64,000 nucleotides of DNA, from positions 411,501-475,500 of the forward strand of contig NZ_JAHXDN010000001.1 of assembly GCF_019375555.1 (NCBI RefSeq). Reading direction: 5' to 3'. The notes beneath the pieces are model-generated. The model was not told where the DNA came from and ran no database searches. It saw only the letters and a program-made list of their open reading frames with translations. Position 1 is the stretch's first letter; the number at the start of each line of letters is the position of its first letter. Both the position numbers and the translations under genes were made by a program. This document shows positions 45,410 through 53,869 of this stretch, one piece after another. The DNA comes from Roseobacter insulae (GTDB lineage Bacteria > Pseudomonadota > Alphaproteobacteria > Rhodobacterales > Rhodobacteraceae).

Positions 45410-46012
45410 TCACGGCTCAGGTTTTTCGAAGACGTAGCCTTGGCTGGTCCGACTTGGCGGACCTGCGTCGAAATCGTGAACCGCAACGCCGCGCAACCCC
45501 GCATGGCGCGCAATGTCGCAAACCGCTTCTGGCTGAAACCAGCGATGGCGGAACCGCAGCCAGATCAGCCAGTTGCACCAATGCGGCTTTGAAACGACCA
45601 GATAGAGACGGCCACCGGGGCGCAGCTTACGTGCCAATAAACCCATTGCGAGGTGCGCCTCATCCAGGTGTTCAAAAACATGCGCGGCTAGAATTGCGTT
45701 GTAAGATATATCGTCCGCCAGATCCTCTAAGCTGCACTGCAGGACGGTCGGGAAGAGGCCCCGCCGCTCAAAATGTCGCCGCGCCTGTCTCAGCATCGCC
45801 GCAGACGGATCGAGCAAGGTCAGATCAGCGCTGCCACCGGCTTCGATCCACGAATCGGCGAAGATGCCGGTGCCGGTGCCAACATCAAGGACAGGGCCGC
45901 AGGCGCACGTGTTGGCCTTGAAGAATGCCCGGTAGGCACTGGCGTAGCCAAGCCGCAAGACGGTTCTGGTCCATGTCGGGGCAGCGCCCTCGTATTTGGC
46001 GATCACAGTCAT
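45410..46012 (-). CDS. Class I SAM-dependent methyltransferase
   Basis: A 200-residue methyltransferase. SAM motif I is PVLDVGTGTGIFADSWIEAG near residues 40-59, motif II LTLLDPSAAML near 64-74, and the post-motif YNAILAAHVFEHLDEA near 103-118; LRPGGRLYLVVSKPHW near 129-144 completes it. The acceptor is unknown; it could be a small molecule, a lipid or a quinone. About 195 bases with no visible gene separate it from the AraC regulator. Confidence 0.88.
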   Translation of the reverse strand: MTVIAKYEGAAPTWTRTVLRLGYASAYRAFFKANTCACGPVLDVGTGTGIFADSWIEAGGSADLTLLDPSAAMLRQARRHFERRGLFPTVLQCSLEDLADDISYNAILAAHVFEHLDEAHLAMGLLARKLRPGGRLYLVVSKPHWCNWLIWLRFRHRWFQPEAVCDIARHAGLRGVAVHDFDAGPPSRTSQGYVFEKPEP

Positions 46013-46257
46013 GCCGGCAGTTTACGGCCCGCAAGACGCGTGCGCTTGCGTCAGTGTGCCAAAGATGGCCGTCCAGCTGCCAAAATCCGGGCTCAGATCA
46101 GGCGGTACCCGCGCTCGTCTTACCTGTCTCGCATCATGGCGGCGCTGAAAGAGACAGGCTGCGGGGAGTGCACGTCGTGACAGGTGAAGCACGGACCCCG
46201 TTTTACGGAACAGTTGCAGCGGAGCGACGGAGCAGATTGTATGACGACCACCGGTCC

Positions 46258-46668
46258 CTATTCGGAACGCGGGTCTTTCGGCTTTCCGGGACCGAACCTG
46301 CGCAGAAAGGTAACGTAGGAGAACCCCAGGTCAGCGGTGTTGCAAAGCTTGTGCCCACTCGTCTCTGTGTGCAGGGACAACCCGCCCCAGGCGATCTTCA
46401 GGTAGTATCCGTGCCGCCGCAGGCGCGTGTCGAGATCGTCCCAGTCCTCAGCTTCCGCCATGTCGCGAAAAAGTAGCTTCTGCAAAGCAAATATTAACCG
46501 CTCATCAACGACTTCGGCCTTTTTCCTGGCGCCTTTACGCGTTGCCAGATGCGATACCAGAAGGTCTTCCACGATCTTTGCAACGGTGCCCTCCTGCTCC
46601 GTGGCCAGATCATGTACTGCAAGAATCAGATCGGCCGGGAGTTGGACCGTGACGGTACGCTTGTTCAT
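46258..46668 (-). CDS. Ribbon-helix-helix-like protein, last gene of the Sbt cluster
   Basis: A 136-residue protein starting MNKRTVTVQLPADLILAVHDLATEQ, which resembles the strand and first helix of ribbon-helix-helix DNA-binding proteins. The remainder (KKAEVVDERLIFALQKLLFRDMAEAEDWDDL and GYYLKIAWGGLSLHTET) is of no known type. It lies 36 bases downstream of the SbtB-like gene on the same strand, so it may belong to the inorganic carbon operon, perhaps as a regulator. An upstream ATG (46680) would add four residues but sits on top of its own AAGGA. Family unrecognised. Confidence 0.6.
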   Translation of the reverse strand: MNKRTVTVQLPADLILAVHDLATEQEGTVAKIVEDLLVSHLATRKGARKKAEVVDERLIFALQKLLFRDMAEAEDWDDLDTRLRRHGYYLKIAWGGLSLHTETSGHKLCNTADLGFSYVTFLRRFGPGKPKDPRSE

Positions 46669-46704
46669 ACCGCAGAGCATTCCTTAATTATCGTTTAGAA
46701 AAGG

Positions 46705-47016
46705 TTAAAATCGCTCCGCCCGCAGCACTTCGCAATCGACGATACTGACAACGCCGATATGGCGGTCGACAACCGCGAAGGCGGCTTCCAGCAGCGCATC
46801 CAGCCGCTCCGGCCTGATGATACATATGACCTGCACCATTCCGCTGGCGCGCCCGATTTCTCCGGCCCGTACCCAGGCTCCGGAGCGTCCTGAACCGCCG
46901 CGCACCGGAAGGACGCTGAAACCGGTGACACCCGCTTTTGTCAGCGCTTCGGTCAGACGCGACTGCATGATAGCCTCGATGGTGATTTCGACACGTTTGG
47001 CTTTGTGAGTTTTCAT
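46705..47016 (-). CDS. sbtB: PII-like signalling protein, SbtB type
   Basis: A 103-residue ferredoxin-like PII-family protein. It shows KAKRVEITIEAIMQSRLTEALTKAGVTGFSVLPVRGGSGRSG near 4-45, where the T-loop follows, and MVQVICIIRPERLDALLEAAFAVVDRHIGVVSIVDCEVLR near 60-99. In cyanobacteria SbtB binds AMP/ADP/ATP/cAMP and holds the bicarbonate carrier SbtA in check. The C-terminal CGPxGC redox loop of cyanobacterial SbtB is absent here. It begins four bases after the sbtA stop, strongly supporting a linked role. Confidence 0.82.
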   Translation of the reverse strand: MKTHKAKRVEITIEAIMQSRLTEALTKAGVTGFSVLPVRGGSGRSGAWVRAGEIGRASGMVQVICIIRPERLDALLEAAFAVVDRHIGVVSIVDCEVLRAERF

Positions 47017-47020
47017 GTTG

Positions 47021-47998
47021 TCAGGCTCCGGTCAACGCGCTGGCCACCGCCACATACAGCGGGATGCCAAGCGTGAGATTGAAAGGGAATGTCACGCCAA
47101 GCGACAGCGTCAGGTAAATGGACGGGTCCGCTTCGGGCAGCGCAACCCTCATCGCTGCAGGCACCGCAATATAAGACGCCGAGGCCGACAATACCATCAT
47201 CAAGGCCACACCACCCATCGACAGGCCAAGCATCAAGCCCGCCGCCAGACCAAACGCGCTGCCGATCAAGGGCATCAGCACGCCAAAGGCCAGAACTCCC
47301 GGACGCAGGACGCCGCCGCCGCGACGCAGTCCCCGACCTGCAACAAGCCCCATGTCCAGCAGGAACAGACACAAGACCCCCTTGAAGGGCGCCACGATGA
47401 AGCTGGAGATTTCCGTCAGCCCTTCTTCACCCGTGACCCATCCAATCAGGAATGATCCGACCAGCAGGACAATCGACCCGTTGAGCAAAATCTCGCGCCA
47501 CAGGTCGCTGTCCATACGACGACCGTCGCCGCCGCGGGAAATCAGCCACAGAGCTGAGAGAATGGCGGGTGCTTCCATCGCGGCCGCGACGGCCACCATA
47601 TATCCCTCCGACGTGATGCCGCTGCTTTCCAGAACCGAAGTCGCCGCGACAAAGGTGACGATCGAGATCGAGCCGTAATGTGCGGCCACGGCCGCTGCAT
47701 CCAGCCGGCTCAGGCCGGTCATTACCTTCAAAAGAGCGAAGGCAATCAGCGGCAGGGCGGCAGACAGGATAATGCCTGCGATCAGCGAGAGGCCCAGTTT
47801 CGCATCAAGGCCGTGCGATGACACGCTGACACCGCCTTTGAACCCGATTGCGAAAAGCAGATAGATCGAGAGCGCCTTGGCCGCGGCTTCGGGAACACTC
47901 AGGTCAGATCGCGCCAGAGCAGCGGCCACGCCCAGCGCAAATGATAAAATTATCGGCGACAGAAGGTTATTCGTTGCCAGTGTAAGGATCTGTTCCAT
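47021..47998 (-). CDS. sbtA: SbtA-type sodium-dependent bicarbonate permease
   Basis: A 325-residue integral membrane protein with about ten hydrophobic helices in two inverted halves. Conserved stretches are LSPIILSFALGVAAALARSDLSVPEAAAKALSIYLLFAIGFKGGVSV (12-59) and ALMMVLSASASYIAVPAAMRVALPEADPSIYLTLSLGVTFPFNLTLGIPLY (about 265-316), which contain the Ser-rich substrate and sodium positions of SbtA (DUF897). It takes up bicarbonate with sodium. It is shorter than some cyanobacterial forms, which have a longer cytosolic middle loop. It lies between a carbonic anhydrase gene and an SbtB-like gene. Confidence 0.87.
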   Translation of the reverse strand: MEQILTLATNNLLSPIILSFALGVAAALARSDLSVPEAAAKALSIYLLFAIGFKGGVSVSSHGLDAKLGLSLIAGIILSAALPLIAFALLKVMTGLSRLDAAAVAAHYGSISIVTFVAATSVLESSGITSEGYMVAVAAAMEAPAILSALWLISRGGDGRRMDSDLWREILLNGSIVLLVGSFLIGWVTGEEGLTEISSFIVAPFKGVLCLFLLDMGLVAGRGLRRGGGVLRPGVLAFGVLMPLIGSAFGLAAGLMLGLSMGGVALMMVLSASASYIAVPAAMRVALPEADPSIYLTLSLGVTFPFNLTLGIPLYVAVASALTGA

Positions 47999-48053
47999 GC
48001 GTCACTCCCCGATCATTGGACGCAAAATAAAACGCTCGTTCAATTAATCAAGG

Positions 48054-48704
48054 TCATACAGGCAGAAACAGTTGTTTTTCGGTGTTGAAATACTCCAACC
48101 CACCCTCGCCGATGTCCGTCCAGAGACCGTGCAGGGTCAGCAAACCCTCGTCCACGCTCAATTGAATGAAGGGGAATGTCATCAGATTTTCCAGGCTTGC
48201 CAGAACCGCGTGTTTTTCGAGTTGCTGCGCTTGCACACCAGGATCTTTTTCGGATGACACAAGGTCATACTTGGGCTTCAGAATATCCATCCACCTGCCG
48301 ACAAAGCTATGTTTTTGCTCCAGTTCCGGCGCATGACCCTTGCACATGTCGATGCATCCCTGCACGCCGCCGCAACTGGAATGACCCAGAACAATCAGAT
48401 GCGCCACCTTCAGGACCGTAACCGCGTATTCAACGGCGGCAGAGGTGCCGTGATGATCGCCATCAGGCTCGTAAGGTGGCACAAGATTCGCAATGTTGCG
48501 GTGGATGAAGAATTCACCCTGATCCGCCCCGAAAATCGAGGTGACATGTACCCGGCTGTCACAGCAGGAGATGACCATTGCCCGCGGATGCTGCCCATCA
48601 CTGGCCAGTCGTCGATACCATGCTTTGTTCTCTGCATATCCGGTGGCTTTCCAGCCCTGATAGCGTTGCACCAGATAGCCCGGAAGCGGTTTTGCCTGAT
48701 CCAT
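48054..48704 (-). CDS. Beta-class carbonic anhydrase
   Basis: A 216-residue beta carbonic anhydrase. The zinc ligands are in VISCCDSRVHV near residue 46 (Cys, Asp-Arg dyad) and VLGHSSCGGVQGC near 97-109 (His, Cys). IHRNIANLVPPYEPDG near 72 is typical. It interconverts CO2 and bicarbonate. The start at 48704 gives MDQAKPLPGYLVQRY, a normal N-terminus. Fifty-five bases later comes sbtA, so bicarbonate uptake and conversion seem to be joined in one operon. The ribosome site is not strong. Confidence 0.92.
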   Translation of the reverse strand: MDQAKPLPGYLVQRYQGWKATGYAENKAWYRRLASDGQHPRAMVISCCDSRVHVTSIFGADQGEFFIHRNIANLVPPYEPDGDHHGTSAAVEYAVTVLKVAHLIVLGHSSCGGVQGCIDMCKGHAPELEQKHSFVGRWMDILKPKYDLVSSEKDPGVQAQQLEKHAVLASLENLMTFPFIQLSVDEGLLTLHGLWTDIGEGGLEYFNTEKQLFLPV

Positions 48705-48744
48705 AGATGTCCCGATCGTTCTTGTGGTTGAGAGCAACTATCCC

Positions 48745-48761
48745 GAATTCACATCGAATTC
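48745..48761. promoter_or_regulatory. Double GAATTC repeat in the divergent promoter region
   Basis: Two GAATTC palindromes (48745-48750, 48756-48761) sit 11 bases apart, one helix turn, 41 bases upstream of the carbonic anhydrase start. This could be a regulator site for the carbon operon; the evidence is only spacing and symmetry. Confidence 0.25.
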
Positions 48762-48850
48762 GAGAGAAATCGGCACGTGGTCTCAACACTTTGGATAGGA
48801 TTTCGGTCGATAAACGTCGCGTGCCGTGGGGGCGAAAAAGGGTGAGATTA

Positions 48851-49231
48851 ATGGATCAGGTCCTGAAAATCAGGCTGAAAGAAACCGTGCACGTCGACCA
48901 GGATCGCCTGGGCGCGCTATATTCCGAGCTCGGCGAAGCCGCCGCAGAAGACGTCGTTTGCAGAGCGATGGAAGAACTTGCGCTGCGCCTGTCCCATTGC
49001 AGCAGGCTTCACTCAGCCTGCAATCATGACGAATTGCGTAAATGCGCACGGTCGCTGATCGCCATCGCGGAACAAATCGGCATGCATGTTCTGAGCCGCG
49101 TTGCAGCAGACGTCATCGACGCCATCGATGCTCTGGACGGGCCAGCGGTTGCCGCAACCCTCGCGCGGCTGATCCGGATCGGAGAACAATCCCTGACCGC
49201 GATCTGGGACCTGCAGGACATCACGATCTGA
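48851..49231 (+). CDS. Conserved-looking helical protein, unknown function
   Basis: A 126-residue soluble protein, not recognised. It is mostly helical: KIRLKETVHVDQDRLGALYSELGEAAAEDVVCRAMEELALRLSHC, then DELRKCARSLIAIAEQIGMHVLSRVAADVIDAIDALDGPAVAATLARLIRIGEQSLTAIWDLQDI. The Ala-rich helices with a central His/Cys group suggest a helical bundle, such as a phosphotransfer-like fold (inference only). The ATG follows GGTGAG. It is divergent from the carbonic anhydrase gene and precedes the NlpC/P60 gene by 149 bases. Confidence 0.65.
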   Translation: MDQVLKIRLKETVHVDQDRLGALYSELGEAAAEDVVCRAMEELALRLSHCSRLHSACNHDELRKCARSLIAIAEQIGMHVLSRVAADVIDAIDALDGPAVAATLARLIRIGEQSLTAIWDLQDITI

Positions 49232-49380
49232 CCGGTTGCACCGTTCACCAAAGGAGCTAGTCTGGTGGTACGCCGTTCCCACTGAAAGGCACCGCTCATG
49301 ATATTGCTGTGCAACCAACACCCTCGCGCCAGATCCATACGAAAGCCACCGGCAGGCCCGCACATCGAAGTGTGGCCGCA

Positions 49381-50169
49381 ATGACCGACCAGCGCAGCTT
49401 TCCGGACCCTGTGTTGGCCACACGGTCCGATCCGATGCAGATCACTGCGCCGGTTGTAGACCTGTGCCGCAGCCCGGCGGGGCCACGTGACCGCCAGCTG
49501 ATCTACGGCGAGGACGTCACCGTGCTTCACGAAGCTGAAGGCTGGTCGCTGGTCCGCGCAAAAAAGGACGGATATTGCGGATGTGTTCCCGTTGATACCT
49601 TGGGACAATGCTGTTCCGCCACGCATCAGGTCACCGCGCGCACGACGCACTGCTATGATGCCGCTGACCTCAAGTCGGTCGATCAGATGTGCTTGACCTT
49701 CGGCAGCCAGCTTGTAGCGGTGTCGGAAACAGCGACGTTTATCGAAACGGCTGACGGCTACGTGCCGCGTCAGCATGTGCACCGCATTTCCGACCGGGCC
49801 GAAGACCCGATTGAAATTGCAAAGCTGTTTCTGGGCACGCCCTACCTTTGGGGTGGGAACAGCGGCTGGGGCATCGACTGCTCCGGTCTCGTCCAGGCCG
49901 CGCTGCTGGCATGCCACATTCCTTGCCCCGGGGACAGCGATCAACAGGAACAGGCGTTGGGAACAGCCCTGCCAGTCGACAGCGGATATGAACCGGGTGA
50001 TCTTCTGTTTTGGAAAGGCCATGTTGCTCTGGTGTGCGATACCACGCACATCATCCACGCCAATGCCGGCCATATGGCTGTCGCCCGCGAAGGAATCGAT
50101 GACGCGATCGCCCGCATAAGGGCTCAGGGCGACGGACCCGTCACAGCGCATAAACGCCTGCAGGCATGA
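49381..50169 (+). CDS. NlpC/P60 peptidase with SH3-like domains
   Basis: A 262-residue C40 cysteine peptidase. The N-terminal part (about 15-135) holds two bacterial SH3-like units (ITAPVVDLCRSPAGPRDRQLIYGEDVTVL and EGWSLVRAKKDGYCGCVP). The catalytic domain (about 140-262) has Cys in GNSGWGIDCSGLVQAALL near 167, His in FWKGHVALVCD near 219 and the third polar residue in HIIHANAG near 229. Such enzymes cut gamma-D-Glu bonds in cell-wall peptides. No signal peptide is visible, so it may recycle muropeptides in the cytosol. The start at 49381 is followed by a normal N-terminus; the frame is open further upstream. Confidence 0.88.
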   Translation: MTDQRSFPDPVLATRSDPMQITAPVVDLCRSPAGPRDRQLIYGEDVTVLHEAEGWSLVRAKKDGYCGCVPVDTLGQCCSATHQVTARTTHCYDAADLKSVDQMCLTFGSQLVAVSETATFIETADGYVPRQHVHRISDRAEDPIEIAKLFLGTPYLWGGNSGWGIDCSGLVQAALLACHIPCPGDSDQQEQALGTALPVDSGYEPGDLLFWKGHVALVCDTTHIIHANAGHMAVAREGIDDAIARIRAQGDGPVTAHKRLQA

Positions 50170-50257
50170 CCGCGGCGTTGCGGGCAGCGTGCCAGACGCG
50201 ATTGCCGGAGGCGATCGCCAGTATCGTGTGGCCCGGAAGGGCCGCGATTATCTCAGG

Positions 50258-50605
50258 TCACTCCACGGCACGGATCAGCTTGCGTTCCAGAACTCTCAGG
50301 ACCGTTTTCAGATCATGGCCGCGCCGCAGGATCTGACCATCCAGGCCCACCACCGAGTACATGCCCTGTTTTTCCCGCATCTTCGGCCGTTTCTCGATAC
50401 GGTACAGCGGGTTTTCCGCCGTCCGTCTGAACACCGAGAACACGGCGACGTCGCGCAGGCATGAAATGCCATAGTCCCGCCACTCTCCCGCGGCGACGAA
50501 ACGGCCATAAAGCGATAATATGATCGATAGTTCCTTGCGATGGAACGCGATTTGATCCGGCGGGAACGGGGTTAGGTTGCTGGACGGTGGCACCTGAAAG
50601 TTCAT
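50258..50605 (-). CDS. DUF2794 domain protein
   Basis: A 115-residue protein of the alphaproteobacterial DUF2794 family: AFHRKELSIILSLYGRFVAAGEWRDYGISCLRDVAVFSVFRRTAENPLYRIEKRPKMREKQGMYSVVGLDGQILRRGHDLKTVLRVLERKLIR. The role is unknown. It is compact, basic and cytosolic. It is convergent with the NlpC/P60 gene (88-base gap) and divergent from paaI. Confidence 0.9.
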   Translation of the reverse strand: MNFQVPPSSNLTPFPPDQIAFHRKELSIILSLYGRFVAAGEWRDYGISCLRDVAVFSVFRRTAENPLYRIEKRPKMREKQGMYSVVGLDGQILRRGHDLKTVLRVLERKLIRAVE

Positions 50606-50718
50606 ACCGTAGACTTGCGCTCTTCTGACCTCAAATCAAGTCCCCAGGTTGGGATATACAGAGGCTTGGCTATTTGTTACATAATTTCGCGAAGACTGGA
50701 AATTTGGAAACATAATTG

Positions 50719-51168
50719 ATGAATCAGGCAGAAGCGCAAAAGCGCGCAGAGAAATGCGCCGCCCTCATGATGGGAAAGGATGCAGCCAGCCAGGCTCTTG
50801 GCATGAAGATCGAAAAAATCTCTCCGGGGCGCGCCACCCTGACCATGATTGTTGGGCCGCAGATGCTGAACGGTCACGCGATCTGCCACGGAGGCTTCAT
50901 TTTCACGCTGGCAGATTCCGCATTTGCCTTCGCGTGCAATACCTATAACCAACTCACAGTCGCCCAACAGAACCAGATCACATATCTGCAGCCCGGCCAG
51001 GAGGGCGACTGCCTTACCGCGGAGGCCGTCGAAACTGCTCGCAGCGGGCGCTCGGGCACTTATGATGTCCGCGTCACCAACGACGCAGGGGACATTATTG
51101 CACTGTTTCGCGGCTTGTCGCGCACGATCAGCGGACAGCACTACCCAGAAGATGGAGACCAGGCATGA
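50719..51168 (+). CDS. paaI: Hydroxyphenylacetyl-CoA thioesterase PaaI
   Basis: A 149-residue hot-dog thioesterase. The family core is GHAICHGGFIFTLADSAFAFACN near residues 53-75, with the catalytic Asp, and GRATLTMIVGPQMLNGHA before it. In the phenylacetate pathway PaaI removes stalled or toxic CoA esters. The paaI-paaK pairing here supports this; the remaining paa genes are not in the window. The ATG at 50719 is one codon after a TTG. The stop overlaps the paaK start (ATGA). Confidence 0.88.
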   Translation: MNQAEAQKRAEKCAALMMGKDAASQALGMKIEKISPGRATLTMIVGPQMLNGHAICHGGFIFTLADSAFAFACNTYNQLTVAQQNQITYLQPGQEGDCLTAEAVETARSGRSGTYDVRVTNDAGDIIALFRGLSRTISGQHYPEDGDQA

Positions 51169-52478
51169 AAGACCTGACACCGAAACGCAGCAGCCTCGAC
51201 CCCATAGAAATTGCCAGTCGAGACGAAATCGGCAGTCTGCAAGTGACACGCCTGAAATGGTCACTGCGCCACGCTTACGAGAACGTTCCGTTTTATCGCG
51301 ACAGCTTCGATGCGGCAGGTGTGCATCCCGACGATCTGCATACGTTGTCTGATCTCGCCAGATTTCCGTACACGGTAAAGAATGATCTGCGCGCCAACTA
51401 TCCGTTTGGCATGTTTGCAGTGCCGCGGGAACAAATCGCCCGTATTCATGCGTCATCTGGCACAACGGGTCAGCCCACGGTGGTTGGATATACGCGCAAT
51501 GATCTTGAAAACTGGGGGGCCGTGGTCGCCAGATCCTTGCGGGCGGCCGGGCTCAGACCGGGCGATCTGTTGCATAACGCCTATGGTTACGGCCTTTTCA
51601 CCGGGGGTCTGGGCATTCACCTCGGGGCCGATGCGCTTGGCCTGACCACCGTGCCGATTTCAGGTGGTATGACGCCCCGCCAGGTGCGCCTGATCGAAGA
51701 TTTCAAACCCACCGCCATCACCGTCACACCGTCATACGCCTTGTCGATCCTGGACGAATATGCGGCACAGGGTCTGGATCCGCGCGCGTCCTCGCTGGAC
51801 GTTGGCATCTTTGGTGCGGAGCCCTGGACAAATGCGATGCGGATGGAGATCGAGCAGGCCTTCGACATGCATGCCGTGGATATTTACGGCCTTTCGGAGG
51901 TCATGGGTCCCGGGGTTGCCAATGAATGTGTGGAAAGCAAGGACGGGTTGCACATCTGGGAGGACCACTTCTTTCCGGAAATCATCAACCCCGAGACCGG
52001 CGCGGTGGTCGCGGATGGCGAGCAGGGCGAGCTGGTGTTCACGTCGCTGACCAAGGAAGCCTTCCCGATCATCAGGTACCGCACCCGGGACCTGACACGC
52101 CTTTTGCCGGGCACGGCGCGGTCCATGCGGCGCATGGAAAAAGTTACCGGGCGGTCGGACGACATGATCATTCTGCGCGGGGTCAACGTCTTCCCAACGC
52201 AGATCGAAGAGGCCCTGATGTCCACGACCGGACTGGCCCCGCACTTCCAGATCGAGCTGACCCGCCCCGACCGTATGGACCAGATGCGCATCCTGTGCGA
52301 AGCCGCTGACAACTCGATCGGTGCCTCGGACCGCGATGCGAGCGCCAAGGCTCTCTCTGTTGCGATCAAGCAATCCATCGGGATCAGCGTTTTCGTGGAG
52401 GTCGGGCGCGTGGGTGCTGTCGCGCGTTCCGAAGGCAAGGCTGTTCGCATTTTGGACAAGCGCCCTAAAAGTAAGTAG
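51165..52478 (+). CDS. paaK: Phenylacetate-CoA ligase
   Basis: A 437-residue adenylate-forming ligase that makes phenylacetyl-CoA, the first step of aerobic phenylacetate breakdown. The ATP motif is HASSGTTGQPTVVGYT near residues 95-110, then FGAEPWTNAMRMEIEQ near 219-234, DIYGLSEVMGPGVANEC near 243-259, and the hinge/Lys region RTRDLTRLLPG and GRSDDMIILRGVNVFPTQIEEALM near 305-355. Full length. A possible gene remnant begins right after its stop in the same frame. Confidence 0.93.
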   Translation: MKDLTPKRSSLDPIEIASRDEIGSLQVTRLKWSLRHAYENVPFYRDSFDAAGVHPDDLHTLSDLARFPYTVKNDLRANYPFGMFAVPREQIARIHASSGTTGQPTVVGYTRNDLENWGAVVARSLRAAGLRPGDLLHNAYGYGLFTGGLGIHLGADALGLTTVPISGGMTPRQVRLIEDFKPTAITVTPSYALSILDEYAAQGLDPRASSLDVGIFGAEPWTNAMRMEIEQAFDMHAVDIYGLSEVMGPGVANECVESKDGLHIWEDHFFPEIINPETGAVVADGEQGELVFTSLTKEAFPIIRYRTRDLTRLLPGTARSMRRMEKVTGRSDDMIILRGVNVFPTQIEEALMSTTGLAPHFQIELTRPDRMDQMRILCEAADNSIGASDRDASAKALSVAIKQSIGISVFVEVGRVGAVARSEGKAVRILDKRPKSK

Positions 52479-53141
52479 TGCTTCAAGAGGCTAACCACCC
52501 GGCTGTCGGACTGGCTGGATGCCTGCCACCGGCCCACGGAACTGCCCGCACCCGCACGCATTTTCGAAGCCTTCTGCGATTATTCCGGGTACGTCGATGG
52601 CCAGTCCCGGCATCTGGCAATCAACATCGACACCGCCATTCCGGTGCAATTTTTTATCCCTCAGAACAAAGTGAGGGACTGCTGCCGCGCGTATTTAAGC
52701 CGGCTGGATGGCTCTTTCAGCTATGTCGACAGTCACTTCAGCGCGATGTTTGGCAAGACATTCGAACCGATGCTGCGCGATCTGATCCACATTGGACTGC
52801 TCATTCTTGAGCTGCTTGGAGTCTCCGATACAAGAGGGCACGAGTTTTTCGTTCATTTACGCAGGTCGAAAAGCCCCGAACAGAGCGACGGGGAATATGA
52901 CAGCATCCGCACGCGCCTGTTGCGCGACGTGCAAGCCGGATTGGGCCCAATGGCGTTCAAATCGGTACGATCGTTGCGGATTTTCCAGCTCCGAGACGTA
53001 TCTTTGAAGACATTTTTCCGACCGAAATCAATTGCCCGCAGATTGCTGGGTGAAAAACCCATTCCGATCTCAGGGCCGGGGTCAGAAAGCGCAAAAGAGA
53101 ACGCCGTAATATCCGGCCCTAGAGGCTGCACTACGTGGTGA
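52479..53141 (+). pseudogene. Start-less coding remnant after paaK, unknown family
   Basis: An open frame of 220 codons continues in the paaK frame straight after its stop and ends at 53141. It reads like protein (RLSDWLDACHRPTELPAP, FCDYSGYVDGQSRHLAIN, QNKVRDCCRAYLSRLDGSF and SMFGKTFEPMLRDLIHIGLLILELLG-like helices) but has no ATG, GTG or TTG until GTG at 52644, which lacks a ribosome site and would cut off coding-like sequence. Either the 5' end was lost next to paaK, or it uses a rare start. No family recognised. The next 166 bases to the fasciclin gene show no clear gene. Confidence 0.45.
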
Positions 53142-53307
53142 TTGATGGGCTGATCGTCGGTCGAATTTCGGTTGAGCATAAAATCGCTCAATAAATCTGC
53201 GCGGGTGATCTGCCAAACTCTTTCCTTCGTATCTTTTTAATCATGGCAATACCTGCTGCGCCTGAGCGCGTGGGGTTGTCCAATTTTGTTGGGAGAGAGG
53301 ACAGATT

Positions 53308-53814
53308 ATGAACAGACGTTTTGCATTGAAAGCGACCGTAGCTGCGGGCCTGCTGGCCGGGCTTACGGCTTGTGCGCCAGCCGATCAGGGCAGCGACATT
53401 GTCGACATCGCTGCTGCAAACGGCAATTTCACAACCCTGGTTGCGGCGGTGCAGGCCGCCGGGCTTGAAGATACATTGCGCAGCCCCGGTCCGTTTACGG
53501 TCTTTGCCCCGACGGACGCGGCGTTTGCAGCATTGCCTGCGGGCACCGTCGACTCTCTTCTGCTGCCGGAAAACAAGGACACTCTGGTGAGCATCCTGAC
53601 CTACCACGTGGTGCCGGGTTCGGTGACGTCCGACCAGCTGCTTGACCAGAAACTGAGCGTCGCCACGGTTCAGGGTCAGAACGTCAATATCGACGCTACG
53701 GGCGGCAAGTACGGTGCAACAGTGCGCGTCAACGATGCCAATGTGACATCGGCCGACATTCTGGCGACAAACGGCGTGATCCACGTGATCGACAAGGTCT
53801 TGTTGCCCAAGTAA
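53308..53814 (+). CDS. Fasciclin-domain lipoprotein
   Basis: A 168-residue lipoprotein. The signal peptide ends in the lipobox LTAC near residues 19-22. One fasciclin (FAS1) domain fills the rest: [47 protein letters not shown] near 31-78, [14 protein letters not shown] near 100-113 and the final [15 protein letters not shown] near 153-167. FAS1 domains mediate surface adhesion. It has a strong GGGAGAGAGGA ribosome site and a strong terminator, so it is a stand-alone, probably well expressed, surface protein. Confidence 0.93.
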   Translation: MNRRFALKATVAAGLLAGLTACAPADQGSDIVDIAAANGNFTTLVAAVQAAGLEDTLRSPGPFTVFAPTDAAFAALPAGTVDSLLLPENKDTLVSILTYHVVPGSVTSDQLLDQKLSVATVQGQNVNIDATGGKYGATVRVNDANVTSADILATNGVIHVIDKVLLPK

Positions 53815-53835
53815 CGACGCCATTCGCTTCAGGAA

Positions 53836-53864
53836 AACCCGCCGAGATCTCCCGGCGGGTTTTT
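53836..53864 (+). terminator. Fasciclin gene terminator
   Basis: ACCCGCCG (53837-53844) pairs with CGGCGGGT (53853-53860) around an 8-base loop and runs into TTTTT. It is 22 bases after the stop. Confidence 0.92.
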
Positions 53865-53869
53865 ACACT

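Noticed and set aside
46013-46257. Plus-strand frame end with a Cys-containing tail (ETGCGECTS) between methyltransferase and the RHH-like gene
   Set aside because: It is only the end of a frame antisense to the methyltransferase; coding character is too weak to call a gene.
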